Shown here: positions 33,584-42,515 of the stretch, one piece after another | How positions within the stretch are numbered: position 1 is the stretch's first letter | Layout: each line of letters opens with the position of its first letter | From: Flagellimonas sp. S3867 | Lineage (GTDB): Bacteria > Bacteroidota > Bacteroidia > Flavobacteriales > Flavobacteriaceae | NCBI RefSeq assembly: GCF_014698935.1 | Contig: NZ_JACVMN010000001.1 | Location: 930,001-994,000 of the forward strand | Length of the DNA stretch: 64,000 nucleotides | Direction of reading: 5' to 3' | Notes under the pieces: model-generated | What the model was told of the DNA's origin: nothing | Database searches by the model: none | What the model saw: the letters and a program-made list of their open reading frames with translations, nothing else | Position numbers and translations under genes: made by a program

Positions 33584-34417
33584 ATGAATTCTAATTCAAA
33601 AATCTCAATTCCTGCTATTTCAAATAAACGTTGGCCTTCATCATTCTTGAATTTTTCAGTTCAACTCTGGTTTATAGTGGCCGTAATCGGTCAGTGGATT
33701 TTTGCTTTTTATGTGGCCGCCTTTTATGGAGGAGCAGCTATAGATGGCGATTTTATGCGATGGAACCGAGTATTGCCCCACGGCTATGTGGAAGGTCAGG
33801 CCATGGGAAATTTGGCGGTAGCCATCCATCTATTGTTTGCGGTAATTGTAATGATCGGAGGACCAATCCAGTTTATTCCCCAGTTAAGAAAATACGCGCC
33901 TAAATTTCATCGATGGAACGGAAGATTTTATCTGGGCGCTGCAGTCTTGATCAGTTTAAGTGGAATTTATATTGTAATCACCAAAGGAACCATTTCCGGC
34001 CTAGTTGGCGATATTAGTGTAAGCCTAAATGGAGCATTAATTTTGACTTTTGCCTATTTGGCATTAAAAAATGCTGTAAAACGAAGATTTGATGTGCACC
34101 GAAAGTGGGCCATTCGGTTGTTCCTGGTTATGGCCGGTGTTTGGTTTTTTAGGGTAGGACTTATGTTTTGGTTGTTCGTAAATAAAGGTCCTGTTGGTTT
34201 TGATCCAGAAACATTTCGAGGCCCTTTTTTGGTCTTTTTAGGATTTGCTCAATACCTAATTCCCCTTGCAATCGCAGAACTCTATTTTATGGCCGAACGT
34301 AAAAAACAAATAACACCCAAACTATTAACTGCTCTAACGTTGTTGATTTTCACGATCATAACGACTTTAGGTACTTTTGCTGCCACCATGGGCATGTGGT
34401 TGCCAAGAATTAGCTAG
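33584..34417 (+). CDS. DUF2306 family integral membrane protein
   Basis: 277 residues from the ATG at 33584, which follows the shared leader; the frame is open 26 codons further up, overlapping the preceding gene. There are six to seven membrane helices with several conserved-looking His residues (for example KYAPKFHRWNGRFYLGAAV), as in DUF2306 proteins thought to bind haem or a quinone. The last helix is followed by a short tail. Confidence 0.82.
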   Translation: MNSNSKISIPAISNKRWPSSFLNFSVQLWFIVAVIGQWIFAFYVAAFYGGAAIDGDFMRWNRVLPHGYVEGQAMGNLAVAIHLLFAVIVMIGGPIQFIPQLRKYAPKFHRWNGRFYLGAAVLISLSGIYIVITKGTISGLVGDISVSLNGALILTFAYLALKNAVKRRFDVHRKWAIRLFLVMAGVWFFRVGLMFWLFVNKGPVGFDPETFRGPFLVFLGFAQYLIPLAIAELYFMAERKKQITPKLLTALTLLIFTIITTLGTFAATMGMWLPRIS

Positions 34418-34460
34418 CATTCTAGCAAAAAATTCTAGTAGACTTGCTCTAAGAGGTTTA

Positions 34461-34493
34461 AAGGGGATGTTCTTTTCTAAGAATACTCCCCTT
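34461..34493 (+). terminator. Possible terminator hairpin after the DUF2306 gene
   Basis: AAGGGG pairs with CCCCTT, and TTCTT with AAGAA inside it; the loop is TTCT. The downstream T-tract is weak (CTTGACTTCTATATC), so termination may be inefficient. Confidence 0.4.
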
Positions 34494-34571
34494 CTTGACT
34501 TCTATATCTTTTCGATGAACGGTATACTTCTCTTTCTTCTATTTCGTTATATATCAGAAATTTACCTACTT

Positions 34572-35402
34572 ATGAAAAAGATATCTTATTCAGTATTTTT
34601 GGTTCTACTATTCTTACTTTTTGGTTGTTCTTCCGATTCGTTGGAACCCATTTTGAACGATGGAGATTCCGATGAACAATCCCAGGATGAAACGGGTTCT
34701 GATTCCGACGATACTCCAAACGACTCTTTTGTAACCGATAGTTTTGACGGTACTGGTCCTTTGGTTGACTTTGTTGTAAACAATGAGGCAGCATTACCCG
34801 AAGTAGCACGCGAAAATGGGAGATATCGCGCTGAACTTACTGATAATACCAATGATAAGACGTTACATTTCAATGATGATCAGGGAAGATTAGATGCGAA
34901 ATTGGTCTCTTTTCCTTTTGAATTCATAGCTAGAAACATTGGAATAGGTACTTTAAACGATTCGCAAGTTGCACCAACACCCGAAAATTCCCTTTATATA
35001 TTTGCCGGAGTCCAAATTCACGTTGAAACTCTAAACTCTTTTAATTCTGCCCATGTGGTTGTGGGACATCGAGGCAACACCTATTTTACCATTGAGGGTA
35101 AAAATACAGTTGATGGGAATTCTTCCGTCAATGACATCGGTGCGAACATAGTACCCGACGGTAGAGCCGACATTAGAATAGTTGGAAATCAAGACCGAAC
35201 TATAACGGTACATTGGCAGATTCCAAACTTGGACTATGATACAACTGCTGATGATTGGAAACTATACAATGTTACCGGCAATTTACCCGGCAATGCACCA
35301 GCTTTTGATTCCAATGTGTACGTTGGATTGATAACCTATGCCTTTGGCTCAAACGGAGTTCCCTTTGTAGGAACTTGTGATGCCATACAAACAGCCGATT
35401 GA
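34572..35402 (+). CDS. Hypothetical lipoprotein with acidic linker
   Basis: 276 residues from the ATG at 34572 (MKKISYSVFLVLLFLLFGCSS, lipobox FGC). After the lipid Cys comes a very acidic linker (DGDSDEQSQDETGSDSDDT), typical of surface-exposed lipoproteins in Bacteroidota. The 200-residue mature domain is beta-rich, with segments such as YFTIEGKNTVDGNSSVND and RTITVHWQIPNLDY, similar in character to concanavalin-like folds. I do not recognise the family. The upstream frame extension of 65 codons is not protein-like and is rejected. Confidence 0.7.
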   Translation: MKKISYSVFLVLLFLLFGCSSDSLEPILNDGDSDEQSQDETGSDSDDTPNDSFVTDSFDGTGPLVDFVVNNEAALPEVARENGRYRAELTDNTNDKTLHFNDDQGRLDAKLVSFPFEFIARNIGIGTLNDSQVAPTPENSLYIFAGVQIHVETLNSFNSAHVVVGHRGNTYFTIEGKNTVDGNSSVNDIGANIVPDGRADIRIVGNQDRTITVHWQIPNLDYDTTADDWKLYNVTGNLPGNAPAFDSNVYVGLITYAFGSNGVPFVGTCDAIQTAD

Positions 35403-35410
35403 GAAATAGG

Positions 35411-38263
35411 CTACTTGCTCAAATACATTTTTCTACGGGAATATAAGTTGTAGAACTCGTCGTCCTTAAGGCTATCGATGAACAAAATACTCTCTCCTGT
35501 ACTTTTCATTTCCGGTCCGAGGTTTTTATTAACGTTCGGGAACTTATTGAATGAGAACACGGGTTGTTTTATGGCATATCCATCAAGGTGCGGTTTAAAG
35601 TCAAAATCTTTGACTTTCTTTTCACCCAACATTACTTTGGTGGCGTAATTCACATAAGGCTCCTTGTATGCTTTGGCTATGAAAGGTACCGTTCTGGATG
35701 CTCTTGGATTGGCTTCAATAATGTAAACTGTATCATCTTTAATGGCGAACTGTATATTGATTAACCCGACCGTATTTAATGCTAAGGCGATTTTTTGGGT
35801 ATGATCCTTGATTTGCTGCATTACAAACTCACCCAAATTAAATGGAGGCAGCGTCGCATTGGAGTCCCCTGAATGTATACCGCAAGGTTCTATATGCTCC
35901 ATAATACCGATGATGTACACGTCTTCTCCATCACAAATGGCATCAGCTTCAGCTTCAATGGCCCCATCCAAGTAGTGGTCTAAAAGCAATTTGTTGTTCG
36001 GAATACTTCGTAGCAAGTCCACAACATGGGCTTCCAGTTCTTCCTTATTGATCACAATTTTCATTCCTTGACCCCCTAAGACATAGGATGGTCTTACCAA
36101 AAGTGGGAAGTTAAGTTCTTCTGAAAGCGCTAAAGCTTCATCAGCTGTTTCTGCAACACCAAACCTTGGATAAGGAATATTATTTTCCTTCAAAAGTGTG
36201 GAAAAGCTTCCTCTGTCCTCGGCCAAATCCAAAGACTCAAAGCTTGTTCCTATGATATTGATTCCATATTTATCCAACTTCTCGGCAAGCTTCAAAGCTG
36301 TTTGCCCGCCCAACTGAACAATTACACCTTCTGGTTTTTCGTGTCGGATAATATCGTAGATATGTTCCCAGAAAACCGGTTCAAAATAAAGTTTATCCGC
36401 AGTATCAAAGTCCGTGGAAACGGTTTCTGGATTGCAATTGATCATTATGGTCTCATAACCGCATTCCGCTGCAGCCAAAACACCATGAACACAGCAATAG
36501 TCAAACTCAATCCCCTGCCCAATTCTGTTTGGACCTGAACCAAGAACCACAATTTTTTTCTTATCAGTAACCTCACTATCATTGGCTACAAATCGATTAC
36601 CATCTGCAGTTTCAATTTCTTCCTCGAATGTGGAATAATAATAGGGGGTCATGGCCTTGAACTCTGCTGCGCAAGTATCCACAAGTTTGTAGACCCTATT
36701 TACGCCAAGCTCTGTACGTTTTGTATGGACCTCACTTTCATAACAGTCCAACATATGTGCAATCTGTCGGTCTGCAAACCCTTTTTGTTTTGCTTCTAGC
36801 AACAGTGATCTGGACAGGTTTTCTATGGTATACTTTGAAATTTCTTGTTCCAAATAATGCAGTTCTTCATATTGCTTCAAGAACCACATATCAATTTTGG
36901 TAATCTCATGAATCCTGGACAATGGAATTCCCAATTGAATTGCATCATAGATCACAAAAACCCTATCCCAACTTGGCACTTTAAGCTTTTGGATAATGGT
37001 ATCGTAATCCTTGTATCCCTTTCCATCGGCACCAAGACCATTACGTTTTATCTCTAAAGATTGGGTCGCTTTATGCAATGCTTCTTGAAATGAACGTCCA
37101 ATGCCCATAACTTCCCCAACCGATTTCATTTGAAGTCCAAGTGTTCTATCTGAGCCTTCAAACTTATCAAAATTCCATCTCGGGATTTTCACGATGACGT
37201 AATCCAAGGTAGGCTCAAACAAAGCGGATGTTGACTTTGTGATTTGATTGTCAAGCTCATCCAGGGTATACCCAATAGCCAATTTGGCCGCGATTTTTGC
37301 AATGGGATATCCTGTTGCCTTTGAGGCCAAAGCAGAAGATCTTGAAACCCTTGGGTTGATTTCAATAGCGATAATGTCTTCTTTTTCATCAGGACTTACT
37401 GCAAACTGCACATTACAGCCCCCCGCAAAATCACCGATACTTCGCATCATGTGGATGGCCATATCCCGCATGCGTTGAAATGTACGATCGGAAAGTGTCA
37501 TCGCCGGGGCCACTGTAATGGAATCTCCGGTATGGATACCCATTGGGTCCATATTTTCAATGGTACAGATGATGACGACATTGTCATTTTTATCGCGAAG
37601 CAGTTCCAACTCGTATTCCTTCCACCCCATCAAAGCTTTGTCTATCATTACTTCGTGAATCGGAGAAACCTCCAGCCCATGGCTTAAATGATCATCAAAT
37701 TCTTCAGGGTCATATACAATGGATGCTCCAGCGCCTCCCAAAGTGAACGAGGCCCTGATTACCAACGGAAAACCAAATTCCTGCGCAATTTCTTTTCCTT
37801 TAAGGAAAGAGGTCGCAGAGGCTTGTGGTGGCATACCCACACCTATTTTCAACATCAACTCCCTGAACTTCTCCCTATCTTCGGTAATGTTGATGGCATC
37901 GATGTCCACACCTATAATCTCAACTCCGAAATCTTCCCAAATGCCCTTTTCATCTGCCTCAATACATAGATTTAAAGCGGTTTGACCTCCCATAGTCGGT
38001 AGTACCGCATCTATATTGGGATGGTTCTTTAAAATCTCAATAATCGATTTTGTGGTCAACGGTTTTAAATATACATGATCCGCCATCTTGGGGTCTGTCA
38101 TGATTGTTGCCGGGTTACTGTTGATCAAAGTGGTTTCAATACCATCTTCACGAAGTGAGCGAAGTGCTTGGGAACCAGAATAATCGAACTCACAGGCCTG
38201 GCCAATAATAATCGGGCCAGAACCAATAATCAAAATCGATTTAAGATCTTTTCTTTTTGGCAT
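35411..38263 (-). CDS. carB: Carbamoyl-phosphate synthase large subunit, without MGS domain
   Basis: 950 residues. Two ATP-grasp halves are visible: the first with IGSGPIIIGQACEFDYSGSQ at 12-31 and VPPTMGG-like LPTMGGQTALN, the second with VLGSGPNRIGQGIEFDYCC (about 573) and VRPSYVLGGQGMKIV. It makes carbamoyl phosphate from bicarbonate, ammonia and two ATP for pyrimidine and arginine synthesis, normally with CarA. E. coli CarB has about 1070 residues; the C-terminal allosteric MGS domain (about 130 residues) is missing, and the protein ends right after the second synthetase half. A TAATTTTG box at 38296-38303 could be its -7 element. Confidence 0.95.
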   Translation of the reverse strand: MPKRKDLKSILIIGSGPIIIGQACEFDYSGSQALRSLREDGIETTLINSNPATIMTDPKMADHVYLKPLTTKSIIEILKNHPNIDAVLPTMGGQTALNLCIEADEKGIWEDFGVEIIGVDIDAINITEDREKFRELMLKIGVGMPPQASATSFLKGKEIAQEFGFPLVIRASFTLGGAGASIVYDPEEFDDHLSHGLEVSPIHEVMIDKALMGWKEYELELLRDKNDNVVIICTIENMDPMGIHTGDSITVAPAMTLSDRTFQRMRDMAIHMMRSIGDFAGGCNVQFAVSPDEKEDIIAIEINPRVSRSSALASKATGYPIAKIAAKLAIGYTLDELDNQITKSTSALFEPTLDYVIVKIPRWNFDKFEGSDRTLGLQMKSVGEVMGIGRSFQEALHKATQSLEIKRNGLGADGKGYKDYDTIIQKLKVPSWDRVFVIYDAIQLGIPLSRIHEITKIDMWFLKQYEELHYLEQEISKYTIENLSRSLLLEAKQKGFADRQIAHMLDCYESEVHTKRTELGVNRVYKLVDTCAAEFKAMTPYYYSTFEEEIETADGNRFVANDSEVTDKKKIVVLGSGPNRIGQGIEFDYCCVHGVLAAAECGYETIMINCNPETVSTDFDTADKLYFEPVFWEHIYDIIRHEKPEGVIVQLGGQTALKLAEKLDKYGINIIGTSFESLDLAEDRGSFSTLLKENNIPYPRFGVAETADEALALSEELNFPLLVRPSYVLGGQGMKIVINKEELEAHVVDLLRSIPNNKLLLDHYLDGAIEAEADAICDGEDVYIIGIMEHIEPCGIHSGDSNATLPPFNLGEFVMQQIKDHTQKIALALNTVGLINIQFAIKDDTVYIIEANPRASRTVPFIAKAYKEPYVNYATKVMLGEKKVKDFDFKPHLDGYAIKQPVFSFNKFPNVNKNLGPEMKSTGESILFIDSLKDDEFYNLYSRRKMYLSK

Positions 38264-38312
38264 TATAAAATAGGGTTACTCGTTTACAAATTTTTCAAAA
38301 TTAGGTCAAAAA

Positions 38313-38344
38313 AAAGGTGCTAAACTTGGAAAAGTAGCACCTTT
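38313..38344 (-). terminator. Intrinsic terminator of rpmH
   Basis: AAAGGTGCTA pairs perfectly with TAGCACCTTT around a 12-base loop, followed on the minus strand by a run of eight T. It lies between rpmH and carB, so the two are probably transcribed separately. Confidence 0.85.
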
Positions 38345-38366
38345 ATTAAAAAGTTATTTACAGTCA

Positions 38367-38525
38367 TTATTTTTTATGACGCGGTTCTGATGAAACAGAT
38401 AATTTTGTTCTTCCCTTGGCTCTTCTTCTCGCAAGAACTTTTCTACCATTGGCAGTTGCCATGCGCTCTCTAAAACCATGCTTGTTTCTTCTCTTCCGTT
38501 TAGACGGCTGGTACGTTCTTTTCAT
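38367..38525 (-). CDS. rpmH: 50S ribosomal protein L34
   Basis: 52 residues, short enough to be missed by a 60-residue cut-off. The translation starts [20 protein letters not shown], followed by the [19 protein letters not shown] core typical of L34, with a short extension ending EPRHKK. L34 is a basic protein of the large subunit near the peptidyl-transferase region. It has its own strong promoter and terminator. The usual neighbour rnpA is not here; carB follows instead. Confidence 0.97.
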   Translation of the reverse strand: MKRTYQPSKRKRRNKHGFRERMATANGRKVLARRRAKGRTKLSVSSEPRHKK

Positions 38526-38586
38526 TTCCGAACTCTTTTATGGATTTGTTGATTGGGAGTTAAAACTACCCGAAAAATTCTGGGCG

Positions 38587-38617
38587 CAAATATACGAAGA
38601 GTTTTTACTTTGACAAA
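38587..38617 (-). promoter_or_regulatory. rpmH promoter
   Basis: On the minus strand TTTG (plus 38614-38617), 19 bases, and TATATTTG (plus 38587-38594) match TTTG-N19-TAnnTTTG exactly. The leader to the rpmH start would be about 55 bases. Confidence 0.85.
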
Positions 38618-38693
38618 TGCAAAAAGAAAATATTTAAAATTGTTTTTAGTACTTTAGCCTCCTCTTAAAACTGACTCAAAATCTCGACAAAAT

Positions 38694-39209
38694 ATGTTCC
38701 ATAAAAATATAAAATTAGTCATTGCTGCTTTAATCCTTGCCTATTCTGGATATCAATTTGTAGAAGGGTATATTGGTAATGGCATAGCGTTGATTTTCCT
38801 TTCCCTGGTATTCATTTTCCTTTATTTTAGAAATGAATTGATCCTATTGGCATTTTTGCGCATGCGTAAACAAGATATGGAAGGCACCCAAAGATGGTTG
38901 AGTAAAATAAAGAACCCTGAAGCTGCATTAATCAAAAAGCAACAAGGGTATTACAACTACTTGCATGGCATCATCTATTCTCAAAAAAATCTCACCCAAG
39001 CAGAAAAGTATTTTAAAAAGGCTTTAAAATTAGGTTTAAACATGGACTATGATGTCGCCATGGCCAAATTAAGCCTTGCCGGTATTGCCATGCAAAAAAG
39101 GAGAAAGCGCGAAGCTACAACCTTGTTGCAAGAGGCCAAGAAATTGGATAAAAACAATATGCTTACCGAGCAAATCAGGATGATGCAACAGCAGATGAAG
39201 AAGATCTAG
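38694..39209 (+). CDS. Membrane-anchored TPR-like protein
   Basis: 171 residues. Two hydrophobic helices at 7-22 and 30-44 form a hairpin in the membrane. The cytoplasmic part contains one or two TPR-type units (GIIYSQKNLTQAEKYFKKAL and AKLSLAGIAMQKRRKREATT) and ends in a charged helix with EQIRMMQQQMKKI. The function is unknown; protein binding is expected. The last 144 bases of the gene are duplicated 2.2 kb downstream, beyond the lipoprotein gene. Confidence 0.78.
   Translation: MFHKNIKLVIAALILAYSGYQFVEGYIGNGIALIFLSLVFIFLYFRNELILLAFLRMRKQDMEGTQRWLSKIKNPEAALIKKQQGYYNYLHGIIYSQKNLTQAEKYFKKALKLGLNMDYDVAMAKLSLAGIAMQKRRKREATTLLQEAKKLDKNNMLTEQIRMMQQQMKKI
39066..39209 (+). repeat. Direct repeat, copy A (3' end of the TPR-like gene)
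   Basis: This segment, ending with the stop codon, is repeated at 41304-41447. The two copies are equal in length (144 bp) and differ at 16 positions, about 89 % identity, without gaps. Confidence 0.9.
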
Positions 39210-39236
39210 TTCTAACTAAGTTCCAATTTTCAAATT

Positions 39237-39275
39237 CCAAAAACCAATTTCTCTCATACTTTTGGTTTTTGGTAT
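39237..39275 (+). terminator. Terminator hairpin after the TPR-like gene
   Basis: CCAAAAACCAA pairs perfectly with TTGGTTTTTGG around a 14-base loop, followed by TATTTTACTG. It is the normal end of the TPR-like transcript. The remaining 210 bases before the next gene show no coding sequence that I can support. Confidence 0.65.
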
Positions 39276-39489
39276 TTTACTGTTTATATCTACCTCACTT
39301 ATTTAAGATTGGAGGATTTCCGGTCTATTTATCAATCAAAAAGGGCTATCCGTCAATTAAGCCCAAACTTTCTGGTTAAAGCCTTCAAATTTGTTTTCAA
39401 CAGCCTTTGCGTGATCAATAGAAATTATTCAAACAAAGCAATTACCCTCTATTCTCACATTGGCAATTTAATCGATAAACCGACAAATC

Positions 39490-41193
39490 ATGGCAAAAAT
39501 AGGACAGTTAAAAATTCATCGTTTTTTGGTAACACTCATTTTCGTATGGTCAATAATGTTGACAAGCTGTGAAAAAGAAATGATAGCTCCAGCTAACAAA
39601 TCGGAAATCCAAGAGGTCAGCAGATTCACATATAGAGATTGTAAATACAATCAAATCTCATGTACTCAAAACATGCAAGAGAGAAAAAATAGTGAAAACA
39701 AACCTATTTTCATAACCGACTTATATACTCCGGAGGATAGGGTAATGGGTACTTTTTGGCAGAAGAATCCTTACACTCTTGAGAACATGTCCCGGGCCTT
39801 TAGAAGTTTACGATTGACAGCAGTTCAAAGCCCAGTTCATACCAATTATGATTTGTTTGCCCTTATTGCCCTTACTTGGAATGATTTATCAGAAATCGAG
39901 GATTTTCCAGAAGAATCTTTTGCAGAACCTTTCCTTTTTGAAATGGAAAAAGGTGGAGACTACTTTACTGGCGACCATCGTATTCCTGATATTTTCCATA
40001 ATAGAATTGTGCGCTATATGATGGTCAAGCCAGGCAGTCGGTTACCAGATATCCCTAAAAATCAACAAATAAAACTTACCAGTGTTTATGTTCCCTTTTA
40101 TGATGAAAACATATCCAAAGAGCTTAGGGGCTCCTTGGAAGAAATTGCTGAAAGAGATTACACCGGAAACACCCTTGAAACACGTAGCGCTTTTCATCCA
40201 TCCGCTCTTATTACCGTTTGGGACAGTTATTTTGGTGAACAAATTGGAGTTCAGGGATTAAAAATCAAGGCCAAAAGAGGTTTAAAATGGGCCACGGGAA
40301 CAACCGATGAAAATGGTTATGTCCAGATTCACAAAACCTTTAAAAATAACGTTAATTATAGCTATGAATATAGCACAGATGATATGAACATATTAAATGG
40401 TAGAGAAGACAAAATAGGGAAAGAAAAGGGCTCTATTATAAAAAAAATAGGAAAAAGCGATATTAAGAATAATATTTATAGATGGAATCATGAAATACAT
40501 CAAGGGGTAGAAATTCATTATGCCCATGCGTTTTTGGGTGCCTATGAAATGTACCATAACAATAAGTACAATCTAGCCCCTCCCTATAAAAGAAAGAATA
40601 TTTTCCGTACGAAATTGGATATTTATGTATATGATACTGAACGTGGTGGGTTATTAGGCGGGATGATTCCCGTTGCACCAGTGCACAAATCATTTATAGA
40701 GTTGTATAACAGCTCAACTTATGGTAACATGCACAGGAATTTCAACCAATTTATGTTCTCTACAACGGCCCATGAAATTGCTCATCACACACACTGGCAA
40801 AATGCAAAAACGAATTACATATTATCTTTGGATAATGACATTGAAGGAGAATATATGAGAGAAAGTTGGGCTCTTGGAGTAGAAGAAATTTATATCACTC
40901 AGTTTTATCCAGGCATCACCGAAGTCCCCTTGGCCCAAGGCTCTTACACTAAAATCGTCCGTGATATGATAGATCATTTCTATAATGTAGGGAATGACGA
41001 TGAACAGGGAGGATTCCTAAACCAAGATAATCCAGAGCCCTTTGATATGGTGACAGGATACTCTCCCAAATATATTCAGGATCAAGTTTATGCCTCTACA
41101 TCATGGCAAGAATGGGAAACAAATATGAGAGCCAATTCTGATAACCCTACGAAAAGTGGTCTTGATGACCTTTTTGACTATTGGTGGAATTAA
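39490..41193 (+). CDS. Putative HExxH metallopeptidase lipoprotein, family unknown
   Basis: 567 residues. The signal peptide reaches a lipobox (SIMLTSC, Cys27). Most of the protein is unassigned; an Ig- or CarboxypepD-like segment is suggested near 250-300 (QGLKIKAKRGLKWATGTTDE followed by GYVQIHK). Near residue 430 there is FSTTAHEIAHHTHWQ, a zinc-peptidase HExxH motif, followed after about 25 residues by GEYMRESWALGVEEIY, whose Glu could be the third ligand as in gluzincins. The gene is bracketed by direct repeats of the TPR gene end, and its base use looks more AT-rich than its neighbours, so acquisition is likely. Confidence 0.72.
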   Translation: MAKIGQLKIHRFLVTLIFVWSIMLTSCEKEMIAPANKSEIQEVSRFTYRDCKYNQISCTQNMQERKNSENKPIFITDLYTPEDRVMGTFWQKNPYTLENMSRAFRSLRLTAVQSPVHTNYDLFALIALTWNDLSEIEDFPEESFAEPFLFEMEKGGDYFTGDHRIPDIFHNRIVRYMMVKPGSRLPDIPKNQQIKLTSVYVPFYDENISKELRGSLEEIAERDYTGNTLETRSAFHPSALITVWDSYFGEQIGVQGLKIKAKRGLKWATGTTDENGYVQIHKTFKNNVNYSYEYSTDDMNILNGREDKIGKEKGSIIKKIGKSDIKNNIYRWNHEIHQGVEIHYAHAFLGAYEMYHNNKYNLAPPYKRKNIFRTKLDIYVYDTERGGLLGGMIPVAPVHKSFIELYNSSTYGNMHRNFNQFMFSTTAHEIAHHTHWQNAKTNYILSLDNDIEGEYMRESWALGVEEIYITQFYPGITEVPLAQGSYTKIVRDMIDHFYNVGNDDEQGGFLNQDNPEPFDMVTGYSPKYIQDQVYASTSWQEWETNMRANSDNPTKSGLDDLFDYWWN

Positions 41194-41303
41194 CTGTTCA
41201 GAAGTGCCATTAGCTAATTCTGGCAAGATTTTCAGATAAACTCTTCGAACTTCACAAAATGGGCACAATCTAACCAATGTGCTTTTTGGAGTTTGGTCAT
41301 TCA

Positions 41304-41447
41304 AAATTAAGCCTTGCTGGTATTGCTATGCAAAAACGAAGAAAGCGTAAAGCCACCATGTTATTGCAAGAGGCCAAGAAATTAGACAAAAACAATATGC
41401 TTGCCGAGCAAATCAGAATGATGCAACAGCAGATGAAGAAAATCTAG
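41304..41447 (+). pseudogene. Truncated duplicate of the TPR-like gene 3' end (direct repeat, copy B)
   Basis: The last 48 codons of the gene at 38694-39209 recur here in an intact frame (KLSLAGIAMQKRRKRKATML onward to the stop). Sixteen of 144 bases differ and most differences are silent; only Glu to Lys, Thr to Met and Thr to Ala change residues. No start or upstream domain is present: the rest of the 331-base gap before the transglycosylase gene (from 41194) has no supported gene. The fragment is therefore a remnant, though the silent bias says it was once under selection. Confidence 0.85.
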
Positions 41448-41462
41448 TTGTAGATTAAATTA

Positions 41463-41515
41463 CAAGCACCAAATTCCAAAAAAGCAAGTTTGGAGTTTGA
41501 TGCTTGAGATTTTAT
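41463..41515 (+). terminator. Terminator-like hairpin after the TPR remnant
   Basis: CAAGCA, CAAA and TCCAAA on the left pair with TTTGGA, TTTG and TGCTTG on the right (41463-41506), followed by AGATTTTATTTTTA. It separates the remnant from the convergent transglycosylase gene and corresponds in position to the hairpin after copy A. Confidence 0.6.
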
Positions 41516-41524
41516 TTTTAAGGT

Positions 41525-42484
41525 TTATTGCCCTGCACTTGTCGCACGATAGTATCCCTTATTCGGAATCTCCACCACATATTTTTTACCTGAACTATTG
41601 TTCAAATGTGGTTCGCGCAACCAAGGGTTGTGTCTTTTTAGAATCTTATAATTGATTTCATAGAGTTTGGCAAAGTCCGCCCAACTTGCTACGGCAGAGT
41701 CCACTTCAACCGAAAATGTGGGTACTGCGTTGTAGAAATCACCTTTTTCAACATTAAAGCCATATTTATCTGGATTGGAGACAATCTCTTTTATCGCCAT
41801 AATCCGAAACACATATCTACCAGTCTCTTCTCCCAACAAAAGATCATAGTAATCATCTGCCTTCTGAATATTCATATACTTTCGGATTCCACTAGGACCT
41901 GCATTATATGCGGCAGCGGTAAGTGTCCAACTTCCGAAGCGCTCTTTCCACTTTTTAAGGTAATCACAAGCAACCTGTGTTGCTTTCTCAACATGGTAAC
42001 GTTCATCTACATTTGAATTTATTTCAAGCCCATATTCTCTTCCTGTGGTTTTCATGATTTGCCAAAAGCCCCTAGCACCTGCTGGCGAAACAGCATTCTG
42101 CAATCCACTTTCAGCCACAGCCAAATACTTAAAGTCATCTGGAATTCCATTTTTTGCCAAAATGGGTTCGATAATCGGAAAATATTTATTGGCACGCTTC
42201 ATCAACAACAAGGCATTGGACTGCCAATAGGTATTCACTAAAAATTCACGGTCTACGCGTTCTAAAATTTCAGGGTCATCCAAGGGCACTTGTTCACCTG
42301 CAAAGTTTAGGTCTTGTGGAATTTCTATAGCACTAATTTGATAGCCATTGAAAACATTCTTATCCTTTTCAATTACCCCTGATTTTTCCGGCTGATCTGT
42401 AGCTTTGGATTGAACGGCAAAAATTAAACTGCCAACAACTACAATCAATCCGATACCTGCCAAGATGTTTTTTATATGTTTCAT
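41525..42484 (-). CDS. Lytic murein transglycosylase (MltD/SLT family)
   Basis: 319 residues. A membrane anchor or uncleaved signal lies at 5-22. The SLT domain holds the catalytic Glu125 in YLAVAESGLQNAVSPAGARG, followed by FWQIMKTTGREYGLEIN and AAYNAGPSGIRKYM. The C-terminal 60 residues resemble one LysM unit (YEINYKILKRHNPWLREP), which would hold the enzyme on peptidoglycan. It cleaves the glycan strands in the periplasm. It begins 31 bases after the alpha/beta hydrolase gene and is convergent with the duplicated TPR end. Confidence 0.92.
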   Translation of the reverse strand: MKHIKNILAGIGLIVVVGSLIFAVQSKATDQPEKSGVIEKDKNVFNGYQISAIEIPQDLNFAGEQVPLDDPEILERVDREFLVNTYWQSNALLLMKRANKYFPIIEPILAKNGIPDDFKYLAVAESGLQNAVSPAGARGFWQIMKTTGREYGLEINSNVDERYHVEKATQVACDYLKKWKERFGSWTLTAAAYNAGPSGIRKYMNIQKADDYYDLLLGEETGRYVFRIMAIKEIVSNPDKYGFNVEKGDFYNAVPTFSVEVDSAVASWADFAKLYEINYKILKRHNPWLREPHLNNSSGKKYVVEIPNKGYYRATSAGQ

Positions 42485-42515
42485 GCTGATTTCTTATTTC
42501 TTTCGTAAAGATATA

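Noticed and set aside
39309..39572. 87-codon frame before the HExxH lipoprotein
   Set aside because: It overlaps the lipoprotein start in another frame, has no signal or domain, and the codon pattern is not gene-like.
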